Assembly: GCA_900472575.1 (NCBI GenBank)
Contig: UCIV01000021.1
Coordinates: 160,688-224,687, forward strand
Origin: Hyphomicrobiales bacterium
Lineage (GTDB): Bacteria; Pseudomonadota; Alphaproteobacteria; Rhizobiales; Rhizobiaceae
Reading direction: 5' to 3'
Length of the DNA: 64,000 nucleotides
Below the pieces are notes generated by a model. The model had not been told where the DNA came from, did not search any database, and saw only the letters and a program-made list of their open reading frames with translations. Both the position numbers and the translations under genes were made by a program. Every line of letters begins with the position of its first letter. The first letter of the stretch is position 1. This document shows positions 33,497 through 42,662 of the stretch, in pieces.

Positions 33497-34525
33497 ATGC
33501 GCGCGCTGCAACTGATCGATGACCGCAAGCTCGAAGCCGTCGATATTCCCGAGCCGGATGCCCCGGGTCCCGGTGAGGTGACGCTGCGCGTCAAGGCTGT
33601 TGCTCTCAACCACATCGACGTATGGGGCTGGCGCGGCATGGCATTCGCCAAGCGCAAGATGCCTCTGACGATCGGCGCCGAAGCCTCCGGCGTCGTAGAA
33701 GCCATCGGCCCGGGCGTTTCCAACGTCCTTCCCGGCCAGCTTGTGTCGATCTACGGCGCCCGCACCTGCGGTCTCTGCAAGCCCTGTCGCGAAAAACGAG
33801 ACAATCTCTGCGAGCACGTCTCGGGCGTCCACGGCTTTCACCTCGACGGTTTTGCCCAGGAAAAGGCGAACATTCCGGCCCGCCAGCTGGTGCCGGCTCC
33901 TCCGGGCGTCGATGCGGTGGCAGCCGCTCTTGCTCCGGTCACCTTTGGCACGGTCGAGCACATGCTGTTCGACAATGCAAAACTGCAGCCGGGCGAAACC
34001 ATTCTCGTTCATGCCGGCGGCTCAGGCATCGGCTCGGCGGCCATCCAGCTCGCCAAGAAGATCGGCTGCACCGTGATCACCACGGTCGGTTCCGACGATA
34101 AGATCGAAAAGGCCAAGGCGCTTGGTGCCGATCACGTCATCAACTACCGCACGGACCGCTTCGAAGGCGTCGTGCGCAAGCTGACGAAGAAGAAGGGCGT
34201 TGATGTCGTCTTCGAACATGTCGGCAAGGATACATTCGCCGCCTCGATGTTCTGCCTGAAGCGCGGCGGCCGATTGGTCACCTGCGGCTCGACTTCTGGC
34301 GTCTCGACCGACGTCAACCTGATGATGCTCTTCCAGCAGCAGCTCAAGCTTCTCGGCTCCTTCGGTTGCCGCATGGAAAACATGGCCGACGCCATGCAGA
34401 AGATGGCGCAGGGCATCGTTCATCCGGTTATCGATACCGAAGTCACCTTCGACGAGATCGACCGCGCGCTCGAGCGGATGGAAGGTCGCCAGATCTTCGG
34501 CAAGATCGTCCTGCGCATGGATTGA
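33497..34525 (+). CDS. fabXL: Zinc-type alcohol dehydrogenase/enoyl reductase-like protein FabXL
   Basis: A 342-residue medium-chain dehydrogenase/reductase. The structural zinc is bound by CGLCKPCREKRDNLC; the cofactor motif is HAGGSGIGSAAIQLAKK (GxGxxG-like with AxxG insert), as in quinone-oxidoreductase/enoyl-reductase relatives. In the acpXL operon (fabXL, also called adh2XL) it probably acts as a reductase in VLCFA elongation or on the hydroxy acyl chain; the exact reaction is not shown by sequence. GGAAGGAAAAG precedes ATG 33497. Confidence 0.88.
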   Translation: MRALQLIDDRKLEAVDIPEPDAPGPGEVTLRVKAVALNHIDVWGWRGMAFAKRKMPLTIGAEASGVVEAIGPGVSNVLPGQLVSIYGARTCGLCKPCREKRDNLCEHVSGVHGFHLDGFAQEKANIPARQLVPAPPGVDAVAAALAPVTFGTVEHMLFDNAKLQPGETILVHAGGSGIGSAAIQLAKKIGCTVITTVGSDDKIEKAKALGADHVINYRTDRFEGVVRKLTKKKGVDVVFEHVGKDTFAASMFCLKRGGRLVTCGSTSGVSTDVNLMMLFQQQLKLLGSFGCRMENMADAMQKMAQGIVHPVIDTEVTFDEIDRALERMEGRQIFGKIVLRMD

Positions 34526-34531
34526 TCGGCC

Positions 34532-35467
34532 ATGAAGATGGTCATCACCCGCATCGTTCTGGCGCTCATGCATTTCCGGCAGTGGCTGGTGGCGCAGGCG
34601 ACCTTTGGCTTGCTCAACCTGTTGAAGGTATTGCCGGCGGATCCCGCCATACGTTTTGCCGATCGCATTGCGCGTTTCGTTGGTCCGAAGCTGTGGCGTC
34701 ACAAGCTGATGATGACCAATCTGCGCAACGCTTTCCCGGAAAAGTCGGAGAATGATCTCCAGGAGATCGCGGTCGCCAGCTGGGGACATATGGGGCGCAT
34801 GGCTGCCGAATATGTGTTCCTCGACCGGCTTTTCGATTTCGATCCGGAAAAGACGGAAGCGGGCAGGGTGGAAGTCTCGGGCATACCGATCTTCCTCGAT
34901 CTACGCGATAATCCGCGGCCTTTTATCGTCTTTACCGCGCATACCGGCAATTTCGAACTGCTGCCTGTTGCTGGAAAGGCCTTCGGTCTTGAGGTCATGG
35001 TGCTGTTCCGTCCGCCGAACAACCCTTACATTGCCGACAAGGTCTTTTCCTTCCGTGCGGCCCGGATGGGAAGCCTCGTCCCCTCGCATGCGGGATCGTC
35101 CTTCGCGCTTGCCCGCCGCCTCGAGGCCGGCGGCGGAGTAGGGGTTCTGGTCGACCAGAAATTCAAGAAGGGCCTGTCGACCTCTTTCTTCGGGCAGCCG
35201 GTCAAAACCAATCCGCTTCTGGCCAAACTGGTCCGTCAGTTCGATGCGGAGGTCTACCCGGCCCGCTGCATCCGCCTTCCCGACAATCGCTTCCGCCTGG
35301 AGATCGAACCGAGAATCGATCTGCCGCGCGATGAAAAGGGCAACCTTGATGTTCAGGGTACGGCTCAGGTGTTGAACGACAAGGTTGAGACCTGGGTTCG
35401 CGAATATCCCGAACAATGGCTGTGGTATCATGATCGCTGGAACATCAAAGGAACAGTCGAGCGCTGA
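34532..35467 (+). CDS. lpxXL: Lipid A VLCFA acyltransferase LpxXL
   Basis: A 311-residue LpxL/HtrB-family acyltransferase that transfers the 27-hydroxyoctacosanoyl chain from AcpXL to the lipid A precursor. The catalytic motif is HTGNFE (FTAHTGNFELLPV, HX4D/E). VLVDQKFKKG and a C-terminal EYPEQWLWYHDRW match the family. An amphipathic hydrophobic N-terminus anchors it to the inner membrane. It begins 6 bases after fabXL and ends the operon. Confidence 0.93.
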   Translation: MKMVITRIVLALMHFRQWLVAQATFGLLNLLKVLPADPAIRFADRIARFVGPKLWRHKLMMTNLRNAFPEKSENDLQEIAVASWGHMGRMAAEYVFLDRLFDFDPEKTEAGRVEVSGIPIFLDLRDNPRPFIVFTAHTGNFELLPVAGKAFGLEVMVLFRPPNNPYIADKVFSFRAARMGSLVPSHAGSSFALARRLEAGGGVGVLVDQKFKKGLSTSFFGQPVKTNPLLAKLVRQFDAEVYPARCIRLPDNRFRLEIEPRIDLPRDEKGNLDVQGTAQVLNDKVETWVREYPEQWLWYHDRWNIKGTVER

Positions 35468-35621
35468 TCTGCCTTCGATAGCTTGTGATCCTATGGTATT
35501 TTGTGGGGCATTATTTGGGGCCGCACTAGACGAAATGATTAATTATAATCATATCTTATGCAGGGTAGGCTCGCATCAGTAGAAGGCGCCACTTCTCGCG
35601 TTGTTTTGAGAGGGGTCGATT

Positions 35622-36332
35622 TTGAAGGCATTGATTGATCTGTTCTGGGCGAAATATTCTGATCTTCGCCAGGCGGTCGAGCAGGAAGACGACGATGCTG
35701 TTTCTCGGATCGACCGGGAAATTGATCCGCTCGTCAAGGCTATACTTGGAAGCCAGGGGCGCGATCAGTCGGCGATTGGCGTGCAGTTCCGATTCGCACT
35801 CGATTTGTTGAATGAGGAAGCCGATGATGGGGGCTGCGTCAGGCGCAATGGCCACCTGCTGCAGATGCTGGTCGAGCGTTATCTGATAACCGACCAGTCG
35901 CTGCCTTCCAAAACGAAAACCACCGAAGATCCGGCTCAGCCCGTCGATATCCCGCAGGCCATCGCCGACGGTTATCTCGATGATGCGCTGCTGAATAGCC
36001 TGCCGGAACGGGTCATGGTTGTCGCGCCCGGTTATCGCATCTTTTATAGTAACGAAACCAATGCGCAGCGAATGGATGTGCCGCGCGATACTCTCATTGG
36101 CCGCCATTTCGCCGAATTTGTCGGACTGCATCATTTCCGTCATGATCTGCAGCCCAGCCTTGATCGTTGTTTTGCGGGCGAGAGCCTGACCTTGACCTAT
36201 GCTGACAAGCTTGAGGGCCGCACAGTCGTCATTCATTGCCGCATGTCGCCGATAAGCAGATCGGGAACATTGATCGGAGCGCTGGTGGTGATGCAGGAGA
36301 AGGAAGATCGCCGGCGGCGACGTGCCGACTGA
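35622..36332 (+). CDS. PAS-domain protein without recognised output domain
   Basis: A 236-residue soluble protein. The first ~120 residues are helical and acidic with no known domain. A PAS-like domain (about 125-225) contains LPERVMVVAPGYRIFYSNETNAQRMDV, GRHFAEFVG and SPISRSGTLIGALVVMQ. It ends in EDRRRRRAD. No kinase, cyclase or DNA-binding part is visible, so it likely senses and signals by protein contact. TTG 35622 is the start, supported by GAGAGGGG. It converges on the hemerythrin gene with a 7-base gap. Confidence 0.75.
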   Translation: MKALIDLFWAKYSDLRQAVEQEDDDAVSRIDREIDPLVKAILGSQGRDQSAIGVQFRFALDLLNEEADDGGCVRRNGHLLQMLVERYLITDQSLPSKTKTTEDPAQPVDIPQAIADGYLDDALLNSLPERVMVVAPGYRIFYSNETNAQRMDVPRDTLIGRHFAEFVGLHHFRHDLQPSLDRCFAGESLTLTYADKLEGRTVVIHCRMSPISRSGTLIGALVVMQEKEDRRRRRAD

Positions 36333-36339
36333 CCGGTCG

Positions 36340-36846
36340 TTACTCAGATATCGGGCTGAACGGCAGGTAGTCGTGTAGCAGATAGGCCTTTTCGAAGGCG
36401 ATATGCCGCCTTACGCCCTCAAAGAAGCCGCGCAACATATATCCCACTGCTTCGTCATTGACAGGTTCTCCTGAGCCGAGGCGCAAGAGCGCTTCCGTCA
36501 GTTCCTCCGCATAGCCTTCATCCTCGAGATGTTCGAATTTGAGCCGTGAAAGCGTTGCCAGCATCGGTCCGGAATGGGCGTGCTGTCGTGCGATATGCGG
36601 AAACAGAACGCTCTCTTCGTAATGGTGGATGCTGCGGATCAGCGGACAGAGTGCCTTGGCGGCATAGATGCACTTCTGTTTGTTGATGCTCGCCGGCAGC
36701 GAGTCGGCGATTTCTTCAAGTTCGACGCAAAGCGCGAGTTGTTCCCCATGCGCCTGCCGGATCCACGACATGATGACGTCCTGATCGTATTGTCGGACGG
36801 GCTGAGCAGACAGAACTGCATTCGTCAGATCGATATCGTGTCTCAA
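36340..36846 (-). CDS. Hemerythrin-like (HHE) domain protein
   Basis: A 168-residue helical-bundle protein with HHE/hemerythrin iron-ligand motifs: HGEQLALCVELEE, HHYEESVLFPHI (HxxxE) and FEHLEDEGYAEE, then RRHIAFEKAYLLHD. Such proteins bind a di-iron site and respond to oxygen, NO or iron-sulfur damage. I chose the TTG at 36846 because a strong GGAGG lies six bases upstream; a longer TTG start at 36885 would bury that site. It is divergent from ccoN, and the perfect anaerobox between them lies 73 bases (centre) from its start, so it may be co-induced. Confidence 0.85.
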   Translation of the reverse strand: MRHDIDLTNAVLSAQPVRQYDQDVIMSWIRQAHGEQLALCVELEEIADSLPASINKQKCIYAAKALCPLIRSIHHYEESVLFPHIARQHAHSGPMLATLSRLKFEHLEDEGYAEELTEALLRLGSGEPVNDEAVGYMLRGFFEGVRRHIAFEKAYLLHDYLPFSPISE

Positions 36847-36912
36847 GTCTGACCTCCGGAAGCTGCATGACCGTTGATCGCGCAAAGTTCCATCATGCCC
36901 GGCTTACTTGCG

Positions 36913-36926
36913 TTGATTCAAATCAA
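36913..36926. promoter_or_regulatory. Perfect FNR/FixK box between hemerythrin and ccoN
   Basis: TTGATTCAAATCAA is an exact TTGAT-N4-ATCAA palindrome. It is centred ~133 bases before the ccoN start and ~73 bases before the divergent hemerythrin start. Confidence 0.9.
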
Positions 36927-37052
36927 GGCATTTGACGTGGCCTGCTGCCATCTGTCGCGGTGGTCGCGACGGAAAGTGGCAGGGGGATTCGTTCGGAATC
37001 GTTGTTTAGCCACCCTCGCGACGGCCAATCACGCCGTTGGGGGATACCAACA

Positions 37053-38675
37053 ATGAACTACCCTTTGGAAACTGCAGCGCTGGTAATCGGGACATTCCTG
37101 GCGCTGCTTGGCGCGGCTTACGCGCATGACAGTCTGTTTGCCGCCCATATGTGGGTGCTGTTCCTGACACTCGGCATCAGCAGCATCGTCATGCTGCGCC
37201 GCGTCTCTTTCGCACCCGCAGGTGCACCACGAGCCGTCCCGGCAAAGTCGGAATATTTCGACGAAGTCATCAAATACGGCACGATCGCAACTGTTTTCTG
37301 GGGTGTCGTCGGCTTCCTGGTCGGCGTTGTCGTTGCCCTGCAACTGGCTTTCCCTGATCTGAACATTGAGCCATGGCTCAATTTCGGTCGCACGCGCCCG
37401 CTGCATACTTCAGCCGTCATCTTCGCCTTCGGCGGCAACGCCCTGATCGCCACATCATTCTACGTTGTCCAGCGCACCTGTCGGGCCCGCCTGTTTGGCG
37501 GCAATCTCGGATGGTTCGTGTTCTGGGGCTACCAGCTTTTCATCGTCATGGCGGCAACCGGCTATCTGCTCGGTATCACCCAGGGCAAGGAATATGCGGA
37601 GCCGGAATGGTATGTCGATATCTGGCTGACCATCGTCTGGGTCGCCTATCTCGTCGTCTTCCTCGGCACGATCTTCATGCGCAAGGAGCCGCATATCTAT
37701 GTGGCGAACTGGTTCTATCTGGCCTTCATCGTCACGATTGCCATGCTGCACATCGTCAACAATCTGGCGATGCCGATCTCTTTCCTGGGCATCAAGAGCT
37801 ATTCGGCCTTCTCCGGCGTGCAGGATGCCCTGACCCAGTGGTGGTACGGCCATAACGCGGTCGGCTTCTTCCTGACGGCCGGCTTCCTCGGCATGATGTA
37901 TTACTTTATCCCGAAGCAGGTGAACCGTCCGGTCTATTCCTACCGCCTGTCGATCATCCACTTCTGGGCCCTGATCTTCATGTATATCTGGGCAGGCCCG
38001 CACCACCTGCATTACACAGCGTTGCCCGACTGGGCGCAAACGCTCGGCATGGTCTTCTCCATCATGCTGTGGATGCCGTCCTGGGGTGGCATGATTAATG
38101 GTCTGATGACGCTTTCCGGCGCCTGGGACCGTATCCGTACTGACCCGATCGTCCGCATGATGGTCATGGCCGTCGCCTTTTACGGCATGGCGACCTTCGA
38201 AGGTCCGATGATGTCGGTCAAGGCCGTCAACTCGCTCAGCCACTATACCGACTGGACCATTGGTCACGTCCACTCCGGCGCACTCGGCTGGAACGGCATG
38301 ATCACCTTCGGCGCGGTCTATTTCCTCGTGCCAAAACTATGGAACCGCAAGCGGCTCTACAGCCTGCAGCTGGTCAACTGGCACTTCTGGCTCGCAACGC
38401 TCGGTATCGTTCTCTATGCCGCCGTCATGTGGGTTGCCGGTATCCAGCAGGGCCTGATGTGGCGCGAGTATGATGACCAGGGCTTCCTCGTCTATTCCTT
38501 CGCGGAAACTGTCGCAGCCATGTTCCCCTATTACCTGCTGCGCGCCCTCGGTGGCCTCATGTTCCTCGCCGGCGCACTGCTCATGGCATTCAACGTCACA
38601 ATGACAATTCTCGGCCACGAACGGCAGGAGCGCACCCCCGGTGTCGCCCCCGCCGGTCTGCAGCCGGCTGAATAA
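37053..38675 (+). CDS. ccoN: cbb3-type cytochrome c oxidase subunit I
   Basis: The 540-residue catalytic subunit (FixN) of the high-affinity oxidase, with about 12-14 membrane segments. Haem and copper ligands are visible as His residues in [40 protein letters not shown] and [17 protein letters not shown]. The protein starts at ATG 37053 ([10 protein letters not shown]) with GGGGGAT upstream; the non-conserved in-frame codons before it are excluded. It reduces oxygen at very low concentrations and is expected to be FnrN/FixK-induced through the box at 36913. Confidence 0.97.
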   Translation: MNYPLETAALVIGTFLALLGAAYAHDSLFAAHMWVLFLTLGISSIVMLRRVSFAPAGAPRAVPAKSEYFDEVIKYGTIATVFWGVVGFLVGVVVALQLAFPDLNIEPWLNFGRTRPLHTSAVIFAFGGNALIATSFYVVQRTCRARLFGGNLGWFVFWGYQLFIVMAATGYLLGITQGKEYAEPEWYVDIWLTIVWVAYLVVFLGTIFMRKEPHIYVANWFYLAFIVTIAMLHIVNNLAMPISFLGIKSYSAFSGVQDALTQWWYGHNAVGFFLTAGFLGMMYYFIPKQVNRPVYSYRLSIIHFWALIFMYIWAGPHHLHYTALPDWAQTLGMVFSIMLWMPSWGGMINGLMTLSGAWDRIRTDPIVRMMVMAVAFYGMATFEGPMMSVKAVNSLSHYTDWTIGHVHSGALGWNGMITFGAVYFLVPKLWNRKRLYSLQLVNWHFWLATLGIVLYAAVMWVAGIQQGLMWREYDDQGFLVYSFAETVAAMFPYYLLRALGGLMFLAGALLMAFNVTMTILGHERQERTPGVAPAGLQPAE

Positions 38676-38687
38676 GGAGCTGACAGC

Positions 38688-39419
38688 ATGTCTCTTCTCG
38701 ATAAACACCAATTCATCGAGCGAAATGCCACGCTCCTTCTTGTCGGCTCCCTGCTTGTCGTTTCCATCGGCGGTATCGTGGAAATCGCACCGCTCTTCTA
38801 TCTCGAAAACACCATCGAGAAAGTCGACGGGATGCGGCCCTATACGCCGCTGGAGCTTGCCGGTCGCAACATCTACATCCGCGAGGGCTGTTACGTCTGT
38901 CATAGCCAGATGATCCGCCCGTTCCGCGACGAAGTGGAGCGTTACGGTCACTATAGCCTTGCGGCGGAATCCATGTACGACCATCCGTTCCAGTGGGGGT
39001 CGAAGCGAACCGGGCCTGATCTGGCCCGCGTCGGCGATCGTTATTCCAACGAGTGGCACGTTCAGCATCTCATCGAACCGCGCGACGTCGTGCCGGAATC
39101 GGTGATGCCGAGCTATTCCTTCCTCAAGGAAAATACGCTCGAAGTGACCGACGTCTCCATGGATCTGAAGGCAAACCGCACCGTCGGCGTTCCCTATACG
39201 GACGAGATGATCGCCGAGGCGAATGCCGATCTGAAGGCGCAGGCTGATCCGAATGCCGATACCAGCGCTTTGCTGGCACGGTATCCGAAGGCAAAGGTCG
39301 GCGATTTCGACGGCGATCCGACCAAATTGACCGAAATGGATGCGCTGGTCGCCTATCTGCAGATGCTCGGCACGCTGGTCGATTTCTCGACCTATGACGA
39401 CACAACCGGTTACCGCTGA
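38688..39419 (+). CDS. ccoO: cbb3-type cytochrome c oxidase subunit II (mono-haem)
   Basis: A 243-residue membrane-anchored c-type cytochrome (FixO). One N-terminal membrane segment ([20 protein letters not shown]) precedes the haem c site [12 protein letters not shown]; the axial Met lies in [11 protein letters not shown]. It hands electrons to CcoN. It starts 12 bases after ccoN with AAGGAG upstream. Confidence 0.97.
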   Translation: MSLLDKHQFIERNATLLLVGSLLVVSIGGIVEIAPLFYLENTIEKVDGMRPYTPLELAGRNIYIREGCYVCHSQMIRPFRDEVERYGHYSLAAESMYDHPFQWGSKRTGPDLARVGDRYSNEWHVQHLIEPRDVVPESVMPSYSFLKENTLEVTDVSMDLKANRTVGVPYTDEMIAEANADLKAQADPNADTSALLARYPKAKVGDFDGDPTKLTEMDALVAYLQMLGTLVDFSTYDDTTGYR

Positions 39420-39431
39420 GGAGGGCGCGAT

Positions 39432-39584
39432 ATGGAAACCTATACCGCACTCCGCCAATTCGCCGACAGTTGGGGCCTGCTCGCCATGACCCTGTTCTTC
39501 GCCGGCGTCATCCTGTTCACTTTGCGCCCGGGCTCGAAGTCTCATGCAGACGATGCCGCCCAGATCCCTCTGAAGGAGGACTAA
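39432..39584 (+). CDS. ccoQ: cbb3 oxidase small subunit CcoQ
   Basis: A 50-residue protein with one membrane segment (WGLLAMTLFFAGVILFTL) and the family ending RPGSKSHADDAA...PLKED. It stabilises the cbb3 complex and CcoP association. GAGGAGGG precedes ATG 39432, and its stop is one base before the ccoP start. Confidence 0.93.
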   Translation: METYTALRQFADSWGLLAMTLFFAGVILFTLRPGSKSHADDAAQIPLKED

Positions 39585-39585
39585 A

Positions 39586-40449
39586 ATGGCGGACAAACAT
39601 ATCGATGAGATCAGCGGCGTCGAAACCACCGGCCACGAGTGGGACGGCATCCGCGAACTGAACAATCCCATGCCCCGCTGGTGGGTGTGGACGTTTTATG
39701 CCACGATTGTCTGGGCCCTCGGATACACCGTCCTTTATCCTGCATGGCCGCTGGTAAACGATGCGACCAGCGGTGTTCTCGGCTATTCCAGCCGTGGTGT
39801 GCTGTTGGACGAAATGGCGACAGCAAAAGCAGCTCAGGGCGCAATCCTTGAACGGATCGCGGCTGCGACACCGGAAGAAATCATCGCCAACCCTGAACTC
39901 AACCAGTTTGCCATGGCCGGCGGCGCGGCGGCTTTCCGCGTCAACTGCACGCCCTGTCACGGAACCGGTGCAGCCGGTGGTGAAGGTTATCCCAACCTCA
40001 ACGACGATGACTGGCTTTGGGGTGGCAGCGTAGATGCGATCTACCAGACTGTCGCGCATGGAATTCGCGATGCGGTCGATCCCGATACTCGTATCGGCGA
40101 GATGACCGCTTTTGCGGATGTACTTCAGCCGGACGAAATACGTCAGGCAGCAGCCTATGTTGTCAGCCTCACCGGCAAGCCTCGCGATCCTTCGATGGTC
40201 GAACCCGGAAAGCAGATCTTCATGGATAACTGCGCGTCCTGCCACGGCGAAAATGCCGAGGGCAATCGCGATCTGGGCGCCCCGAACCTAGCCGATGCCA
40301 TCTGGCTGAAGGTGCATGGTGAAGATCAGATTGCCGGCCAGATCCGCGCACCGAAGCACGGCGTCATGCCAGCCTGGACCACCCGTCTTGGTGACGTCAC
40401 CGTCAAGCAGTTGGCTGTTTATGTCCATTCCCTGGGAGGCGGGGAGTAG
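39586..40449 (+). CDS. ccoP: cbb3-type cytochrome c oxidase subunit III (di-haem)
   Basis: A 287-residue di-haem cytochrome c (FixP). A cytoplasmic start (MADKHIDEISGVETTGHEWDG) and one membrane segment (WWVWTFYATIVWALGYTVLY) are followed by two haem c domains with CTPCHG (residue ~124) and CASCHG (residue ~217). It accepts electrons from the bc1 complex and passes them to CcoO. AAGGAGG in ccoQ precedes ATG 39586. Two hairpins follow the stop. Confidence 0.97.
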   Translation: MADKHIDEISGVETTGHEWDGIRELNNPMPRWWVWTFYATIVWALGYTVLYPAWPLVNDATSGVLGYSSRGVLLDEMATAKAAQGAILERIAAATPEEIIANPELNQFAMAGGAAAFRVNCTPCHGTGAAGGEGYPNLNDDDWLWGGSVDAIYQTVAHGIRDAVDPDTRIGEMTAFADVLQPDEIRQAAAYVVSLTGKPRDPSMVEPGKQIFMDNCASCHGENAEGNRDLGAPNLADAIWLKVHGEDQIAGQIRAPKHGVMPAWTTRLGDVTVKQLAVYVHSLGGGE

Positions 40450-40505
40450 AGTTTCAGCCCTTCCGGGCAGAAACTCTCTTGGGCCGGGATCCTTGGGTCC
40501 CGGCC
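40449..40505 (+). terminator. Tandem hairpins ending ccoNOQP
   Basis: Hairpin 1 (40449-40476): GAGTTTC-A-GCCC, loop TTCC, GGGC-A-GAAACTC, starting within the ccoP stop codon. Hairpin 2 (40482-40505): GGCCGGGA, 8-base loop, TCCCGGCC. Neither has a long T run, so factor-dependent or partial termination is likely. Confidence 0.6.
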
Positions 40506-40540
40506 ATCGAATATCCGCTATGGCAGGAGGTTGCGACCGA

Positions 40541-40945
40541 CTAGGATTGTTCGAGGATTTGCTTCAGAGTGCCTAGGTCAGTTTGGATGGCCGCCGCATC
40601 CACCTCGAAAGCCTGATCGTCCGTGTCTGGCTGTCGGAGCAAGGTGAACATGATTTCCGCGCCATCGCCATTCGGTACGACCCGCAGTGCATTTTCGAAA
40701 CTCATCCCTGTATCCAGCGTGACGGTATGATCGATAACGCCAAGATCGTTTCGGGGCGTAAACCGCACACGAATCTTGCCGATCGGCCCACCGTCGCCGA
40801 TCCAGTCTTCGCATTCTCGGCTCAAGCCCGCGGCGAGGCCGGCAGCCCATCGGGGCATGTTTTCCGGCTGGGATGCGAAGGCGTAGACGTCACGCCATGG
40901 CCTGTCGATCGTCGTGTGAATGATGCGTGCGGGCATTGGCGTCAT
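40541..40945 (-). CDS. SRPBCC/START-like domain protein
   Basis: A 134-residue protein with the SRPBCC (polyketide cyclase/dehydrase-like) fold: ARIIHTTIDRPWRDVYAFASQPENMPRWAAGLA at the N-terminus, a beta-rich middle and a long C-terminal helix (VDAAAIQTDLGTLKQILEQ). These small proteins bind hydrophobic ligands; the function is unknown. It is on the opposite strand, wedged between ccoNOQP and ccoGHIS. The start at 40945 lies 66 bases from the FNR box at 41011, which could also act on it. Confidence 0.8.
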   Translation of the reverse strand: MTPMPARIIHTTIDRPWRDVYAFASQPENMPRWAAGLAAGLSRECEDWIGDGGPIGKIRVRFTPRNDLGVIDHTVTLDTGMSFENALRVVPNGDGAEIMFTLLRQPDTDDQAFEVDAAAIQTDLGTLKQILEQS

Positions 40946-41010
40946 TGTAATCTCCGTTCTGTCGTCCGCATGGGCGAGGGGCGTGAAACGGTCTGCGAAT
41001 GCCGCATGCC

Positions 41011-41024
41011 TTGACTTGCGTCAA
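41011..41024. promoter_or_regulatory. FNR/FixK box upstream of ccoG
   Basis: TTGACTTGCGTCAA, a fully symmetrical TTGAC-N4-GTCAA variant of the anaerobox, centred ~59 bases before the ccoG start. Confidence 0.8.
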
Positions 41025-41075
41025 GGAATTGAGGGTCGCGCGGTGGGAAAAGGCATGGTGCAAAGGAATGTTCCG

Positions 41076-42662
41076 ATGAATCTCTATACCGCCGAAAGCG
41101 TTGCCGCAGGTGACGCATCTGTCGAACGGATTGATGTCAAGGCGGTGCATTCGCCTGGCGAAAAACGCCAGCCGCTTTATGAAAAACGCAAGAAGATTTT
41201 TCCCAAGCGTGCCGAGGGACGTTTCCGTCGGTTCAAGTGGCTGGTGATGCTCGTCACGCTCGGAATCTATTATCTGACACCGTGGATCAGGTGGGACCGT
41301 GGCCCCTTCGCCCCCGATCAGGCCGTGCTTGTCGATCTCGCCAGCCGGCGTTTCTATTTCTTCTTCATCGAGATCTGGCCGCAGGAATTCATCTTTGTCG
41401 CCGGGCTGCTGGTCATGGCGGGCTTTGGCCTTTTCCTGCTGACCTCGGCCGTCGGTCGCGCCTGGTGCGGATATGCCTGTCCTCAGACGGTCTGGGTCGA
41501 TCTCTTTCTCGTCGTCGAACGCTTCATTGAAGGCGATCGCAATGCGCGGATGAAACTCGATGCCGGCCCCTGGACAGCGAACAAGATCGCCAAGCGCGTC
41601 GTCAAGCATTCGATCTGGATTGCCATCGCAATCGCTACAGGCGGCGCCTGGATTTTCTACTTCGCCGACGCGCCATCTCTTGCCTTTGATTTTATCACCG
41701 GTCAGGCCGCCTTCGTTGCCTATTCCACCGTTGCCATCCTGACCGCCACTACCTACCTGCTCGGTGGCCTGATGCGCGAACAGGTCTGTATCTACATGTG
41801 TCCCTGGCCGCGTATTCAGGGCGCCATGCTCGACGAGCATTCTCTGGTCGTGACCTATAACGACTGGCGCGGTGAACCGCGCAGCCGCCACGCCAAGAAG
41901 GCGGCAGCGAGCGGCCAGATCGTCGGCGACTGCGTCGATTGCAACGCCTGCGTAGCAGTCTGTCCCATGGGCATCGATATTCGCGACGGCCAGCAGATGG
42001 CCTGTATCACCTGTGCGCTCTGTATCGACGCCTGCGATGGCGTGATGGACAAAATCGGCAAGGAACGCGGCCTGATCGCTTATGCGACGCTCGACGAATA
42101 CGATACCAACATGGCGCTGGCGACGGCCGGTGGTACCTCGTCGATCAATCCCACCCGAACCCGCAAGCCGGATGGTGGTTTTGTTGAAGGCGTCCGCCAT
42201 TTCAACTGGAAAATCCTGCTTCGCCCGCGCACGTTGCTCTATATGGGCGTCTGGACTGCGGTCGGCATCGGCCTTGTCGTTGCGCTCCTGTCCCGCGACC
42301 GGCTGGAAATCAACGTGCTGCATGACCGCAATCCGCAATTCGTCATGGAGTCGGATGGTTCCATCCGCAATGGCTACACCGTTCGCCTCCTCAACATGAT
42401 CCCCGAACCGCGCACGATCATGCTGACGCTTGACGGCATGCCGGAGGCGACGATGAAGATCATCGGCATTTCGGACGTGCCCGGACGCGAATTCGCCATC
42501 GAGGCCGCGCCGGACAAGGCGATGGCGCTGAAGGTCTATGTCACGCTGCCGAAGGATGAAGCCAAAAGCGAAGCATCCTTCCATTTCATCGCCGAAGACC
42601 GCTCCAGTCACGAGCGCAACAGTTACTCGGCTAACTTTTTCGTACCAGGAGGCAAAAGATGA
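41076..42662 (+). CDS. ccoG: cbb3 oxidase maturation protein CcoG (iron-sulfur membrane protein)
   Basis: A 528-residue FixG-type protein that reduces Cu(II) to Cu(I) for cbb3 oxidase assembly. Membrane segments include WLVMLVTLGIYYLTPWI, FIFVAGLLVMAGFGLFLL and others. GRAWCGYACPQTVW and REQVCIYMCPWPR are conserved Cys sites, and two 4Fe-4S motifs follow, CVDCNACVAVCPMG and CITCALCIDACD. A C-terminal Ig-like domain is periplasmic. I chose ATG 41076 (MNLYTAESVAAGD), with AAAGGA upstream. The stop overlaps ccoH by ATGA. Confidence 0.94.
   Translation: MNLYTAESVAAGDASVERIDVKAVHSPGEKRQPLYEKRKKIFPKRAEGRFRRFKWLVMLVTLGIYYLTPWIRWDRGPFAPDQAVLVDLASRRFYFFFIEIWPQEFIFVAGLLVMAGFGLFLLTSAVGRAWCGYACPQTVWVDLFLVVERFIEGDRNARMKLDAGPWTANKIAKRVVKHSIWIAIAIATGGAWIFYFADAPSLAFDFITGQAAFVAYSTVAILTATTYLLGGLMREQVCIYMCPWPRIQGAMLDEHSLVVTYNDWRGEPRSRHAKKAAASGQIVGDCVDCNACVAVCPMGIDIRDGQQMACITCALCIDACDGVMDKIGKERGLIAYATLDEYDTNMALATAGGTSSINPTRTRKPDGGFVEGVRHFNWKILLRPRTLLYMGVWTAVGIGLVVALLSRDRLEINVLHDRNPQFVMESDGSIRNGYTVRLLNMIPEPRTIMLTLDGMPEATMKIIGISDVPGREFAIEAAPDKAMALKVYVTLPKDEAKSEASFHFIAEDRSSHERNSYSANFFVPGGKR

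Noticed and set aside
38337..39671. Long minus-strand frame (444 codons) opposite ccoN/ccoO/ccoQ
   Set aside because: Shadow across three well-defined cbb3 genes.
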